Made by a program: the position numbers and the translations under genes. A stretch of 11,350 nucleotides of DNA from CALAZP01 sp041164265 (GTDB lineage Bacteria; Bacteroidota; Bacteroidia; Chitinophagales; Saprospiraceae), in the NCBI GenBank assembly GCA_041164265.1, contig JBEAPR010000072.1, positions 1-11,350 on the forward strand. Reading direction: 5' to 3'. The notes beneath the pieces are model-generated. The model saw only the letters and a list, made by a program, of their open reading frames with translations. It was not told the DNA's origin and did not search any database. Shown in pieces: positions 1-7,001 of the stretch (its first letter is position 1; every line of letters starts with the position of its first letter).

Positions 1-1321
1 AGTAGTTCAGACGCCTCATATCGACCAATTGGCTCAAGAAGGAACGCGCTTTAACAATGCCTATATCATGGGCGGCCATCATGGGGCCATTTGTGCACCT
101 TCCAGGGCCATGTTAATGAGCGGCCAGAACCTATTCCGTGTCTATGACCGGTTAAATGGGGTAAGGACCATGCCTATGGCTTTTAGAGAAGCAGGTTATC
201 GAGTATTTGGAACCGGCAAGTGGCACAATGAAAAGGAAGCATTCGAAGCGGCATTTTCCGATGCTTCAAGCGTTTACCTCGGTGGTATGGCTAACCATTT
301 TGAGGTGCCAGTTAGGGATTATGGACCAGATGGTCAATTAGGAGAACCCCTAAGAAAAGGATTCAGCACACGCATATTTACTGAAGCTTGCTTGTCTTTC
401 ATCGACCAACATATTTCTCGAAACGATACCACTCCATTCTTTGCCTATATTGCCTATACGGCCCCCCATGATCCGTATTCCCCAGATTTTGATTATATCA
501 ATAGATATCAACCCAATCAAATACCCCTACCAGAAAATTTTTTGGGGGTACACCCTTTCAACATTCACGACCCCTTAGTTAGAGATGAAAACCTCACCGG
601 ATGGCCCAGACATCCCGATACCATTCAAATGATATTGGCAGACTACTATGGCCTCATCAGCCAAGTAGATGATGAGGTGGGTAGAATAATTAAATTACTT
701 AAGGAAAAAGGAGTCTATGACAATACCATTATTGTCTATGCAGCTGATAACGGTTTGGCTATCGGCAGCCATGGATTGTTAGGCAAACAAAATTTATATG
801 AGCACAGTATCAAAATTCCTTTGATTATTAAAGGACCTAATGTCCCTTCGGGAAAAGTTTCCAATGCCTTTGCCTATTTATTAGATATGTTTCCCACCTT
901 AGGAGAACTTGCAGGCGTCCAAGCTCCTTCCGATATAGATGGTCAAAGCTTAGTTCCTATCTTGGAAGGAGAAACATCTAATCTTCGAAATGAAATTTTT
1001 ACAGCTTATCGAAACGTAGGCAGAGCCCTTAGCACCAAGGATTGGAAATTAATAGAATACCCCGGTATTGACCACACGCAATTGTTTGACTTAACCATTG
1101 ACCCTAATGAAACCAATGATTTATCTACTGACACCCAATGGCAACCAACCATAGATTCCCTAAGATTAGTCATGCAACAATGGCAAAAAAATACGGGAGA
1201 TACGCTAAATTTAGATGCACAACCATGGATGGATGCTGATTACGATTTCCATTCTCTAAGAAGAAAACCCGATCATTGGCAGCCTCAATATACCCTTGAG
1301 AAGTACTTCAATCAGGATTAA
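1..1321 (+). CDS. Type I (formylglycine) sulfatase, 5' end missing
   Basis: Hydrolyses a sulfate ester, probably on a sulfated glycan or small molecule, and is most likely exported; the signal peptide would lie outside the window. The reading frame is open from base 2 and enters with TPHIDQLAQEG, the usual segment after the N-terminal metal-binding DD motif, so the gene starts upstream. A TTG at 29 is only the Leu of that segment, not a start. Counting from that Leu, the sulfatase signature CAPSR is at residues 22-26, with Cys22 the expected formylglycine precursor and Arg26 conserved. GTGKWH follows at 61-66, APHDP at 145-149, metal ligands Asp240-Asn241 in ADNG, and Lys253 in LGKQN. All visible active-site positions are intact. 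Cys-type maturation needs a formylglycine-generating enzyme or anSME encoded elsewhere. Sulfatase fold is near certain; the substrate and S1 subfamily are not determinable here. Its stop codon overlaps that of the convergent gene. Confidence 0.95.
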   Translation, partial: VVQTPHIDQLAQEGTRFNNAYIMGGHHGAICAPSRAMLMSGQNLFRVYDRLNGVRTMPMAFREAGYRVFGTGKWHNEKEAFEAAFSDASSVYLGGMANHFEVPVRDYGPDGQLGEPLRKGFSTRIFTEACLSFIDQHISRNDTTPFFAYIAYTAPHDPYSPDFDYINRYQPNQIPLPENFLGVHPFNIHDPLVRDENLTGWPRHPDTIQMILADYYGLISQVDDEVGRIIKLLKEKGVYDNTIIVYAADNGLAIGSHGLLGKQNLYEHSIKIPLIIKGPNVPSGKVSNAFAYLLDMFPTLGELAGVQAPSDIDGQSLVPILEGETSNLRNEIFTAYRNVGRALSTKDWKLIEYPGIDHTQLFDLTIDPNETNDLSTDTQWQPTIDSLRLVMQQWQKNTGDTLNLDAQPWMDADYDFHSLRRKPDHWQPQYTLEKYFNQD

Positions 1322-2568
1322 ATAGACTCTACAAAGCCTACTTGAATATTTTTTTGTTGGGAAATAGAGTCTAAAACGGTCCAGGTCAACCATACTTTGT
1401 CTTGAAATACTTCCATGACCGGAAAACCACTCTCCCGACTCGATAACATTGGCGCTACTTTTTCTTCGTATTTCTTATGCCCCTCCATATCGAAAATAGA
1501 TAGCTGCAGGAAACTTTGCTGCGTAGCAGGAGTAGAAACCAACTGAGATACTACAATATCATCTTCCATCCAAGCTACATCCACTCTTCCTAATGTGCTA
1601 TCCGTTGTAACCGTAATAGGTTTTGAAAAAGTTTCCCCGTAATCTTTTGAAATCATTAACTGAACTTTACTAACGTTATTGGGAGCGGTAAACCAGGCCA
1701 CGGCGATTTCACCATTTTGGTTAGCACTAATAGCAGGCCCATTTACAGGACACCCGGCTATTTGCCATCCATCTTGATGCAATATAGAGGGGGAATTCCA
1801 AATCCCATTAACCCTTCTGATGATTCCCATATCTCTGATTTCATCAGCTGAGCGATCTCGATAGACCACCAAAACTACCGAATCAACCACCGCTAAATCT
1901 GTTTGACAACAATCGCAAACCCGATTATCCAACTCCTTTTCATCTTGAAGAGAACCATCCAAGTGGATTAAAGCAGTTCTTAATGTCATTGCACCTACAT
2001 GCCCTCCATGATCTCCTGAAACTCCAATCTGATTTTCCTCAGAGATTTTAGTTAATCTCCCGTCTAACCAAACCGCTCTAATGCCATCTTCACCCTCAGG
2101 CATAAGGGAAACAAAACCGTGCTCAGCAGCCACTTTATCTTTATGAATAATGAAAGAAGTATCCCAATTTTGGCCATAATCATGAGATAAGGCGACATGA
2201 ATATCGTAATCATAGGTTCCCTCTGCACTCTTTTTCAACCAATGGGCGGCAACCAAAGATTTATTTTGTGCCATAGCGGGAAAATCTGCCCAATTGACAA
2301 ACCAATCCTTTCCAGAAGCAATGGTCCCAGATAAATTCCATTGATCCTCATCAAAAGCAGCCCATTTAAGTAAATCATTACCCTCTATATCTGTTTCGAT
2401 CCATGACAATAACAAACTACTATCCCGATATGTAAAAAAGTTAGGAGTCATCCCTTGGGTAGAAAAAATCTTGGAAACAAATCTATAAGGAGACAATGAG
2501 GTAGCAGCATCCTTACAACTAGATATAAAAATTAATAATCCAAGAAGAAGTGAAAAGGTGAGGCGCAT
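1318..2568 (-). CDS. Sialidase-fold (BNR repeat) lipoprotein with a CDCC motif
   Basis: A 416-residue predicted lipoprotein. A hydrophobic signal ends in FISSC, with Cys18 the likely lipidated residue. Two Asp-box (BNR) motifs are visible, SHDYGQNW at 128-135 and SKDYGETF at 307-314, which mark a beta-propeller of sialidase type. No clear arginine triad with nucleophilic Tyr could be assigned, so true sialidase activity is doubtful and the fold assignment is safer than the enzyme name. Unusual conserved-looking features are CDCC at 218-221 and a further Cys273 in GCPVNGP, which together could bind a metal or form a redox site. It lies 30 bases downstream of the flavin oxidoreductase on the same strand and may be cotranscribed with it. 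The start ATG is chosen because it begins the signal peptide. Its TAA overlaps the sulfatase TAA on the other strand, leaving no space for a terminator between them. Confidence 0.85.
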   Translation of the reverse strand: MRLTFSLLLGLLIFISSCKDAATSLSPYRFVSKIFSTQGMTPNFFTYRDSSLLLSWIETDIEGNDLLKWAAFDEDQWNLSGTIASGKDWFVNWADFPAMAQNKSLVAAHWLKKSAEGTYDYDIHVALSHDYGQNWDTSFIIHKDKVAAEHGFVSLMPEGEDGIRAVWLDGRLTKISEENQIGVSGDHGGHVGAMTLRTALIHLDGSLQDEKELDNRVCDCCQTDLAVVDSVVLVVYRDRSADEIRDMGIIRRVNGIWNSPSILHQDGWQIAGCPVNGPAISANQNGEIAVAWFTAPNNVSKVQLMISKDYGETFSKPITVTTDSTLGRVDVAWMEDDIVVSQLVSTPATQQSFLQLSIFDMEGHKKYEEKVAPMLSSRESGFPVMEVFQDKVWLTWTVLDSISQQKNIQVGFVESI

Positions 2569-2598
2569 AAATAATCTTTTATCAACAAATTAGTATGG

Positions 2599-3624
2599 TT
2601 AGGTATTAATTAGCGGTCGCACTTCTTTGCCAATTAGCTCAATAGCCTGGAGTAATTTATCTTGAGGGAGATCCGCATTGACCATTTGAAAAGTTAATCG
2701 GTCTATTCCTCCCAATGCTTCGCTATGTCTGAGAATTTTTTGGGCCACCTCCTTAGGGTTACCCACTAGTAATGCTCCTGTAGGGCCAGTAAGGGCTTCG
2801 AAATGATCTCTGGTGATAGTACTCCATCCGCGCTCTCTTCCAATTTTATTGAACGTTTTTTCATAACCTGGCCAATAATCTTCATGAGCCTTTTCAGTAG
2901 TTTCCGCTACATAACCCAAGGAATGAATCCCCAATTTGAGAGTTTTAGGATCGTGACCAGCCTGCTCTGCCGACCTCCTGTACAAGTCGATTAATGGCTT
3001 GAAACGATGCGTCTCCCCACCAATAATGGCCACCATAAGTGGCAGTCCCAATGTTCCTGCTCGTGCAAAAGACGCTGGAGTTCCTCCAACACCTATCCAA
3101 ACGGGTATTTTTTCTTGAAAAGGTCTTGGATAAATGTTTTGGTGCTCCAAAGGAGGTCTGAAACGACCCCTCCATGTAATGGTTTCTTTTTCCCTTAACT
3201 GAAGCAGAAGGTCTAGTTTTTCAACAAACAAATCATCGTAGTCTCGAAAATCAAATCCAAATAAAGGAAAAGATTCCGTAAAGGACCCTCTTCCAACTAC
3301 CATTTCTGCTCTTCCTTTGGACAAAAGATCTAGCGTAGAAAACTGCTGAAAAACCCGAACGGGATCAGCAGCGCTAAGCACTGTAACCGCACTGGTTAAT
3401 TTAATACGATTGGTCCTGGCGGCCGCAGCTGCAAGTATAACAGCAGGGGAGGCATCTAAAAATTCTGCCCTGTGGTGTTCCCCAATTCCAAAGACGTCCA
3501 AACCCACCTGATCCGCCAATTCTATTCTATCCAGGAGGTTCTGCATCGATTGAACATTCGATTCACCAATTGATTTCCCGGGCATTTTCTTGGCCCCAGC
3601 AAAACTGTCTATACCTAACTCCAT
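2599..3624 (-). CDS. LLM-class flavin-dependent oxidoreductase (luciferase-like)
   Basis: A 341-residue, soluble, cytoplasmic protein of the bacterial luciferase-like monooxygenase superfamily, a TIM barrel that uses reduced flavin (FMN or F420 by family; FMN is the likelier choice in Bacteroidota). Family marks are GEHHR at 48-52, the ALAAAA-like helix around 62-70 followed by RIKL, the DPVRVFQQFSTLDLLSKGR segment at about 87-105, VGRGSF at 110-115 and PVWIGVGG near 174-181. The opening MELGIDSFA and the length resemble the Atu2307/SP_0267 subgroup, whose substrate is unknown; that subgroup call is from memory and tentative. No signal peptide is present. It is the first gene of a probable two-gene - strand unit with the downstream BNR lipoprotein. 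No convincing Shine-Dalgarno precedes the ATG, which is normal in this phylum. Confidence 0.92.
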   Translation of the reverse strand: MELGIDSFAGAKKMPGKSIGESNVQSMQNLLDRIELADQVGLDVFGIGEHHRAEFLDASPAVILAAAAARTNRIKLTSAVTVLSAADPVRVFQQFSTLDLLSKGRAEMVVGRGSFTESFPLFGFDFRDYDDLFVEKLDLLLQLREKETITWRGRFRPPLEHQNIYPRPFQEKIPVWIGVGGTPASFARAGTLGLPLMVAIIGGETHRFKPLIDLYRRSAEQAGHDPKTLKLGIHSLGYVAETTEKAHEDYWPGYEKTFNKIGRERGWSTITRDHFEALTGPTGALLVGNPKEVAQKILRHSEALGGIDRLTFQMVNADLPQDKLLQAIELIGKEVRPLINT

Positions 3625-3797
3625 TTAAATTTTTGATTATTCCAACAAAAACCAGTGAATAAAGATGAAATATACACTGAAATTATGATCTTTTTAATGT
3701 TGACCATAACAACTAATAAAGATATAATTCACTAATAATCAATTTATTAAACATTCCAACCCCCACTTTGGATAACACAAAAATTAAAAAAAAAGGA

Positions 3798-3828
3798 TTG
3801 GTATCAACAGACCATAAGAGTAGTATTG
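3798..3828 (+). promoter_or_regulatory. Candidate Bacteroidota-type promoter for the P-II gene
   Basis: TTG at 3798-3800 is followed after 20 bases by TAGTATTG at 3821-3828. This is one mismatch from the phylum's -7 consensus TAnnTTTG, with a TTG at roughly the expected -33 position. If correct, transcription would start near 3833-3837 and the inverted repeat at 3877-3904 would fall inside the 5' leader. The match is weak in such AT-rich DNA and is a suggestion only. Confidence 0.25.
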
Positions 3829-3876
3829 TGAAGCGCAAGAAATTATTCCCATAATACACAACCAAATAAAATTTAC

Positions 3877-3904
3877 CCAATAGATGATTAACCTCATCTA
3901 TTGG
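3877..3904 (+). promoter_or_regulatory. Perfect 11-bp inverted repeat / leader hairpin before the P-II gene
   Basis: CCAATAGATGA at 3877-3887 is exactly complementary to TCATCTATTGG at 3894-3904, with a six-base loop TTAACC. It is followed at once by a T-rich stretch (3905-3919, including a run of six T), so on + it has the shape of an intrinsic terminator or attenuator. It ends 37 bases before the P-II ATG. No + strand gene lies upstream to be terminated, so it more likely acts on the P-II/amt transcript itself, as a leader attenuator or mRNA-stabilising structure. It could also be a DNA dyad bound by a regulator. The pairing is seen; the role is inferred. Confidence 0.6.
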
Positions 3905-3941
3905 TTTATTTATTTTTTGTCTTATTAAATCAAAAAGTACT

Positions 3942-4280
3942 ATGAAAAAAATTGAAGCTATCATTCGCCTATCTCAGTTTGAAAAGATAAGGACAGCATT
4001 AGCTGAAATAGGCATTCGTTTTTTTACCATGCATGAAGTTAAGGGGTATGGATTGCAAAAAGGTGAAAAATTAACCTATAGGGGAAGTGTCTACGATGCC
4101 GACTATATCCCTAGGCTACAACTAGACATTTTATGCAAGGAAGATAATTTTGAAGAAATCATTGAAGTCATTGTCCAATCAGGTAGAACTGGTGAGGTAG
4201 GTGATGGGAAAATAATTGTTTACGACATCCATCACGTTACCCGAATTAGGACCTCAGAAACTGGTGAAAAAGCCATTTAA
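3942..4280 (+). CDS. glnB: P-II family nitrogen regulatory protein
   Basis: A 112-residue trimeric signalling protein that binds ATP/ADP and 2-oxoglutarate and controls targets such as the neighbouring Amt channel. The whole family pattern is present with canonical numbering. KGYGLQKG at 34-41 starts the T-loop and has the 2-oxoglutarate ligand Gln39. Tyr46 and Tyr51 are both kept, Tyr51 being the uridylylation site in proteobacteria. The B-loop TGEVGDGK is at 83-90, and the C-loop has Arg101 and Arg103. Differences from E. coli GlnB are Ser49 (as in cyanobacterial P-II), Val50 in place of Glu and Arg58 in place of Lys. It is followed after 34 bases by amt, the classic glnK-amtB linkage, so GlnK would be an equally valid name. 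No strong ribosome-binding sequence is seen. The ATG fits the family N-terminus MKKIEAIIR. Confidence 0.96.
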   Translation: MKKIEAIIRLSQFEKIRTALAEIGIRFFTMHEVKGYGLQKGEKLTYRGSVYDADYIPRLQLDILCKEDNFEEIIEVIVQSGRTGEVGDGKIIVYDIHHVTRIRTSETGEKAI

Positions 4281-4314
4281 CCCAACCCATTCATTAAAAC
4301 ACAAAATTTAAGAT

Positions 4315-5559
4315 ATGAACGATGCACTTTTTACCGCTAATAATACTTGGATGCTAGTAGCTACAGCTATGGTATTCATCATGCATTTGGGTTTTGCTAG
4401 TTTAGAAGCTGGTTTTGTCCAAAGCAAAAACACTGTAAATATTCTTTTCAAAAACTCCATGATTATAGGAATAGGGTTACTGACCTATTGTTTAGTAGGG
4501 TTTAACTTAATGTATCCGGGAGAAAACGAAGGAGGATTTTTTGGATTTGCTGGATTTGGACTCAGTGTTCCTGAGGGAGCGGCTGCTGCAATAGAATATG
4601 CAGATGGAGGTTACACTTATTGGACGGATTTCATCTTCCAGGGGATGTTTGCCGCCACCGCTGCTACTATCGTTTCAGGAGCAGTAGCAGAAAGAATGAA
4701 ACTCAATGCATTTTTAATATTTGCGACTATTTTTGTAGCTATTGCCTATCCGATTACTGGTATGTGGAAATGGGGAGCTGGTTGGTTAGATGCCGCAGGG
4801 TTTTACGATTTTGCAGGTTCTACCCTAGTACATGCTGTAGGAGGATGGGGTGCCCTTGCTGCTATTATCCTTTTAGGCGCCAGAAATGGAAAATATACGG
4901 CAAACGGTATCAAACCGATACCGGGTCATAGCATGCCATTTGCTGCATTGGGAGTCTTTTTACTCTGGTTTGGTTGGTTTGGTTTTAATGGGGGATCCGT
5001 TCTATCAGCTGACCCCATGCTCGTCTCTTTGGTTTTTGTTACCACTTCCCTTTCAGCAGCAGCAGGAGCAGTAGGAGCGTTTATCACTTCCTACCTCTTA
5101 TTCAAAACACATGACTTGTCGATGGTGCTCAACGGCATACTAGGAGGATTAGTAGGAATCACAGCTGGAGCTGATTTAATGGGACCTACAGAAGCGATTA
5201 TTATCGGTTTTATTGCTGGAATTATTATCCCTTTCTCCGTCGTCTTCTTCGACAAAATTAAATTAGATGATCCAGTTGGTGCCACATCTGTTCACCTAGC
5301 CTGTGGCTTATGGGGCACCCTTGCTGTGGGAATTTTCGGAGATTTAGCAGGGCTGGGACAGCTTTGGATTCAGTTTTATGGTACCCTTTCTGTAGGTGTC
5401 TTTACCTTCATCTTTGCCTTTTTATTGCTCTTTATTTTGAAGAAAACGATTGGAATAAGAGTTTCCTCTGAAGAAGAGGAAAGAGGTCTTGATATATCTG
5501 AACACGATATGAAAGCCTATGGCGAACAAAGAGAATTAGAAAGAATCGCAGAATTTTAA
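4315..5559 (+). CDS. amt: Ammonium transporter (Amt/MEP/Rh family)
   Basis: A 414-residue inner-membrane channel that takes up ammonium, usually gated by the P-II T-loop. About eleven hydrophobic segments are visible from residue 12 to 377. The N-terminus enters the first helix directly, with no extra leader segment as in E. coli AmtB. Key residues are present: the signature DFIFQGMFAATAATI at 105-119 with Phe108 near the gate, Asp165 in YDFAGST, and the pore twin histidines His173 (LVHAVGG) and His327 (SVHLACG). GAVAERMKL at 122-130 is also typical. The cytoplasmic tail ends with RGLDISEHDMKAYGE, the conserved C-terminal region that couples subunits and contacts P-II. It is almost certainly cotranscribed with the P-II gene 34 bases upstream. 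All functional residues are intact. Confidence 0.97.
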   Translation: MNDALFTANNTWMLVATAMVFIMHLGFASLEAGFVQSKNTVNILFKNSMIIGIGLLTYCLVGFNLMYPGENEGGFFGFAGFGLSVPEGAAAAIEYADGGYTYWTDFIFQGMFAATAATIVSGAVAERMKLNAFLIFATIFVAIAYPITGMWKWGAGWLDAAGFYDFAGSTLVHAVGGWGALAAIILLGARNGKYTANGIKPIPGHSMPFAALGVFLLWFGWFGFNGGSVLSADPMLVSLVFVTTSLSAAAGAVGAFITSYLLFKTHDLSMVLNGILGGLVGITAGADLMGPTEAIIIGFIAGIIIPFSVVFFDKIKLDDPVGATSVHLACGLWGTLAVGIFGDLAGLGQLWIQFYGTLSVGVFTFIFAFLLLFILKKTIGIRVSSEEEERGLDISEHDMKAYGEQRELERIAEF

Positions 5560-5566
5560 AATAAAA

Positions 5567-5597
5567 GTACCCGGGATTTTGCGGAAGTCCCGGGCAC
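5567..5597 (+). terminator. Strong G+C-rich hairpin between amt and the barrel gene
   Basis: CCCGGGATTTT at 5570-5580 pairs with GAAGTCCCGGG at 5584-5594 around a GCG loop, and GT/AC can extend the base beyond one mismatch. Two of the pairs are G-U and form only in the + strand RNA, which points to a structure of the amt transcript. It begins 10 bases after the amt stop codon. No clean T-run follows (CACTAATTTC), so it may stop only part of the transcription or protect the glnB-amt mRNA end while some read-through reaches the barrel gene. Confidence 0.65.
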
Positions 5598-5736
5598 TAA
5601 TTTCAAAAACTCCAGCCAAGCTGAAATCTCTAAAACCAATTCAAAGATAAAGCAACTGGTAAACTATTTCAAGTCCGTTGTAAACGACTAGGGTAGTCCA
5701 TGGCTGGGGTGATTTTCAACCTTTAAATCATCTAAA

Positions 5737-6777
5737 ATGAAAAACACCAACCACCTTTTGTTGAATTTACTATTTTTCTGTACCCCTCCATTATTTCTAT
5801 TTGGACAAAATGCGGAAACTACTGAAGAGGAAATGACCAAACTCCCTTTTGAAATATCAGGTTTCGTAGATGTTTACTTTATGGCTGCTTTCAGTGATAT
5901 GGCATTCCCAACCAGTTTCACTGAAGAATTCAACTCTTTTTCTATTGGGATGGCCAATGTTGCTATTTCTAAAAACTCTGGAAAAGTAGGATTTCTAGCA
6001 GATATTGCTTTAGGGCCAAGGGCCGAGGTAGCAAACGGATTCTCTGGCACTTCTTTATCTGCCATCAAACAATTATATGTAACCTACACACCGAATGATG
6101 CCCTCACTTTTACCTTAGGTAATTTTGGCACCCATGTGGGTTATGAAATAATTGATGCACCAGGAAATCTCAATTACAGCACTAGCTATATGTTTTCCAA
6201 CGGCCCCTTTTACCATACCGGATTAAAAATGGATCTCGCCCTTTCTGATCATTTTGGATTCATGGTAGGTCTATACGACGATACGGATAGCAAAACGGAT
6301 TTAGTGCCTGGTAAACATATTGGATTACAGCTTTCTTATTCCGATGACATCACTGGAATTTATCTAAACTATATTGCTGGGAGAGATCAGGAAGAAACTG
6401 ATTTTAACCCTGAAGCCAAAAGCAGTCAATTAGATTTGACCGCTACTTTTCAAGCTTCAGAAAAATTTGGACTGGGGTTGAATGCCACCACCAAAAAAGT
6501 GAAAATGATGGGGGTAGCTGATTACCGATGGTCTGGAGTGGCACTTTATGCTAACTTAGCCCTTTCAGAAGGATTTAGTTTAGCAGCAAGAGGAGAGTAC
6601 ATTGAGGATAAAGATGGCCTTGTCATGGATGCCGCCGAGGGAAGTATTTTAGGATTAACCCTATCGGGAAATATTCACTTGGGAAACTTAACCATTATTC
6701 CAGAATTTAGAACCGACTCCGGCCCAGAAATGGATAATATCGCTGGCTTTATTCTTGCCGCTGTTTACTCCTTCTAA
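5737..6777 (+). CDS. Predicted outer-membrane beta-barrel (porin-like) protein
   Basis: A 346-residue exported protein. The N-terminus MKNTNHLLLNLLFFC with cleavage probably after LFLFG is a Sec signal peptide. The mature part alternates short amphipathic strands and turns (for example LSAIKQLYVTYTPNDALTF, FGFMVGLYDD, IGLQLSYSDD, FGLGLNATTK, LTIIPEFRTD), and the chain ends AAVYSF with the terminal Phe expected for insertion by the BAM complex. Length and pattern resemble the putative beta-barrel porin-2 (BBP2/OmpL-like) group. About 16 strands can be guessed, but this is not exact. It lies 177 bases after amt on the same strand, with a hairpin between, which suggests expression tied to nitrogen status and a role in letting ammonium or small nitrogen compounds cross the outer membrane. 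Localisation is well supported; the solute is inference. Confidence 0.8.
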   Translation: MKNTNHLLLNLLFFCTPPLFLFGQNAETTEEEMTKLPFEISGFVDVYFMAAFSDMAFPTSFTEEFNSFSIGMANVAISKNSGKVGFLADIALGPRAEVANGFSGTSLSAIKQLYVTYTPNDALTFTLGNFGTHVGYEIIDAPGNLNYSTSYMFSNGPFYHTGLKMDLALSDHFGFMVGLYDDTDSKTDLVPGKHIGLQLSYSDDITGIYLNYIAGRDQEETDFNPEAKSSQLDLTATFQASEKFGLGLNATTKKVKMMGVADYRWSGVALYANLALSEGFSLAARGEYIEDKDGLVMDAAEGSILGLTLSGNIHLGNLTIIPEFRTDSGPEMDNIAGFILAAVYSF

Positions 6778-6796
6778 AAACTGGTTCTGTATAATT

Positions 6797-6829
6797 TAAG
6801 GTGGAAAGCAAACAGGTCTTTCCACTTTA
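6797..6829 (+). terminator. Terminator-like hairpin after the barrel gene
   Basis: TAAGGTGGAAAG at 6797-6808 pairs with CTTTCCACTTTA at 6818-6829, twelve pairs with one G-U, around a nine-base loop. It starts 20 bases after the barrel stop codon and closes the nitrogen cluster. The tail after it (TCCATAATTGCATTTTTGC) is T-rich but has no immediate T-run, so efficiency is uncertain. Confidence 0.6.
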
Positions 6830-7001
6830 TCCATAATTGCATTTTTGCTATTTAAAGTTACATTTCAAGTTTACCGCAAACTGATCTTTACCCAAGAGTA
6901 GATTATAAAATATAAGACCAGATTAAAAGCAATCCTCATAAAGATGACTTAAAAATGACTATAGATTAAAACCCATATTGTTTTTTTGTCTTCAAAAAAC
7001 T

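Larger units (their letters stand above)
3625..3941. other. Non-coding divergent intergenic region between the LLM gene and the P-II gene
   Basis: About 317 very AT-rich bases separate two divergent genes, so both promoters should lie here. A short - strand frame of 83 codons crosses it and overlaps the P-II start, but it has low-complexity hydrophobic content with no family resemblance and is not called. The notable structure is the inverted repeat at 3877-3904 (own entry). A run of nine A is at 3786-3794. No tRNA or recognisable riboswitch was seen. Confidence 0.7.

Noticed and set aside
2803..3198. Several short frames on both strands inside the LLM oxidoreductase gene
   Set aside because: The main frame is fully conserved across this stretch, and the short frames have no recognisable domain or start context.
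3713..3964. An 83-codon - strand frame in the gap before glnB
   Set aside because: It overlaps the glnB start and the inverted repeat, has AT-driven hydrophobic composition and shows no family resemblance or initiation signal.
5672..5690. Small bulged inverted repeat upstream of the barrel gene
   Set aside because: Only six pairs with a bulge, which is expected by chance in this composition.
6978..7001. In-frame TTG start for the seven-helix protein
   Set aside because: The extra eight residues come from a T-rich leader, and an ATG immediately precedes the first helix.
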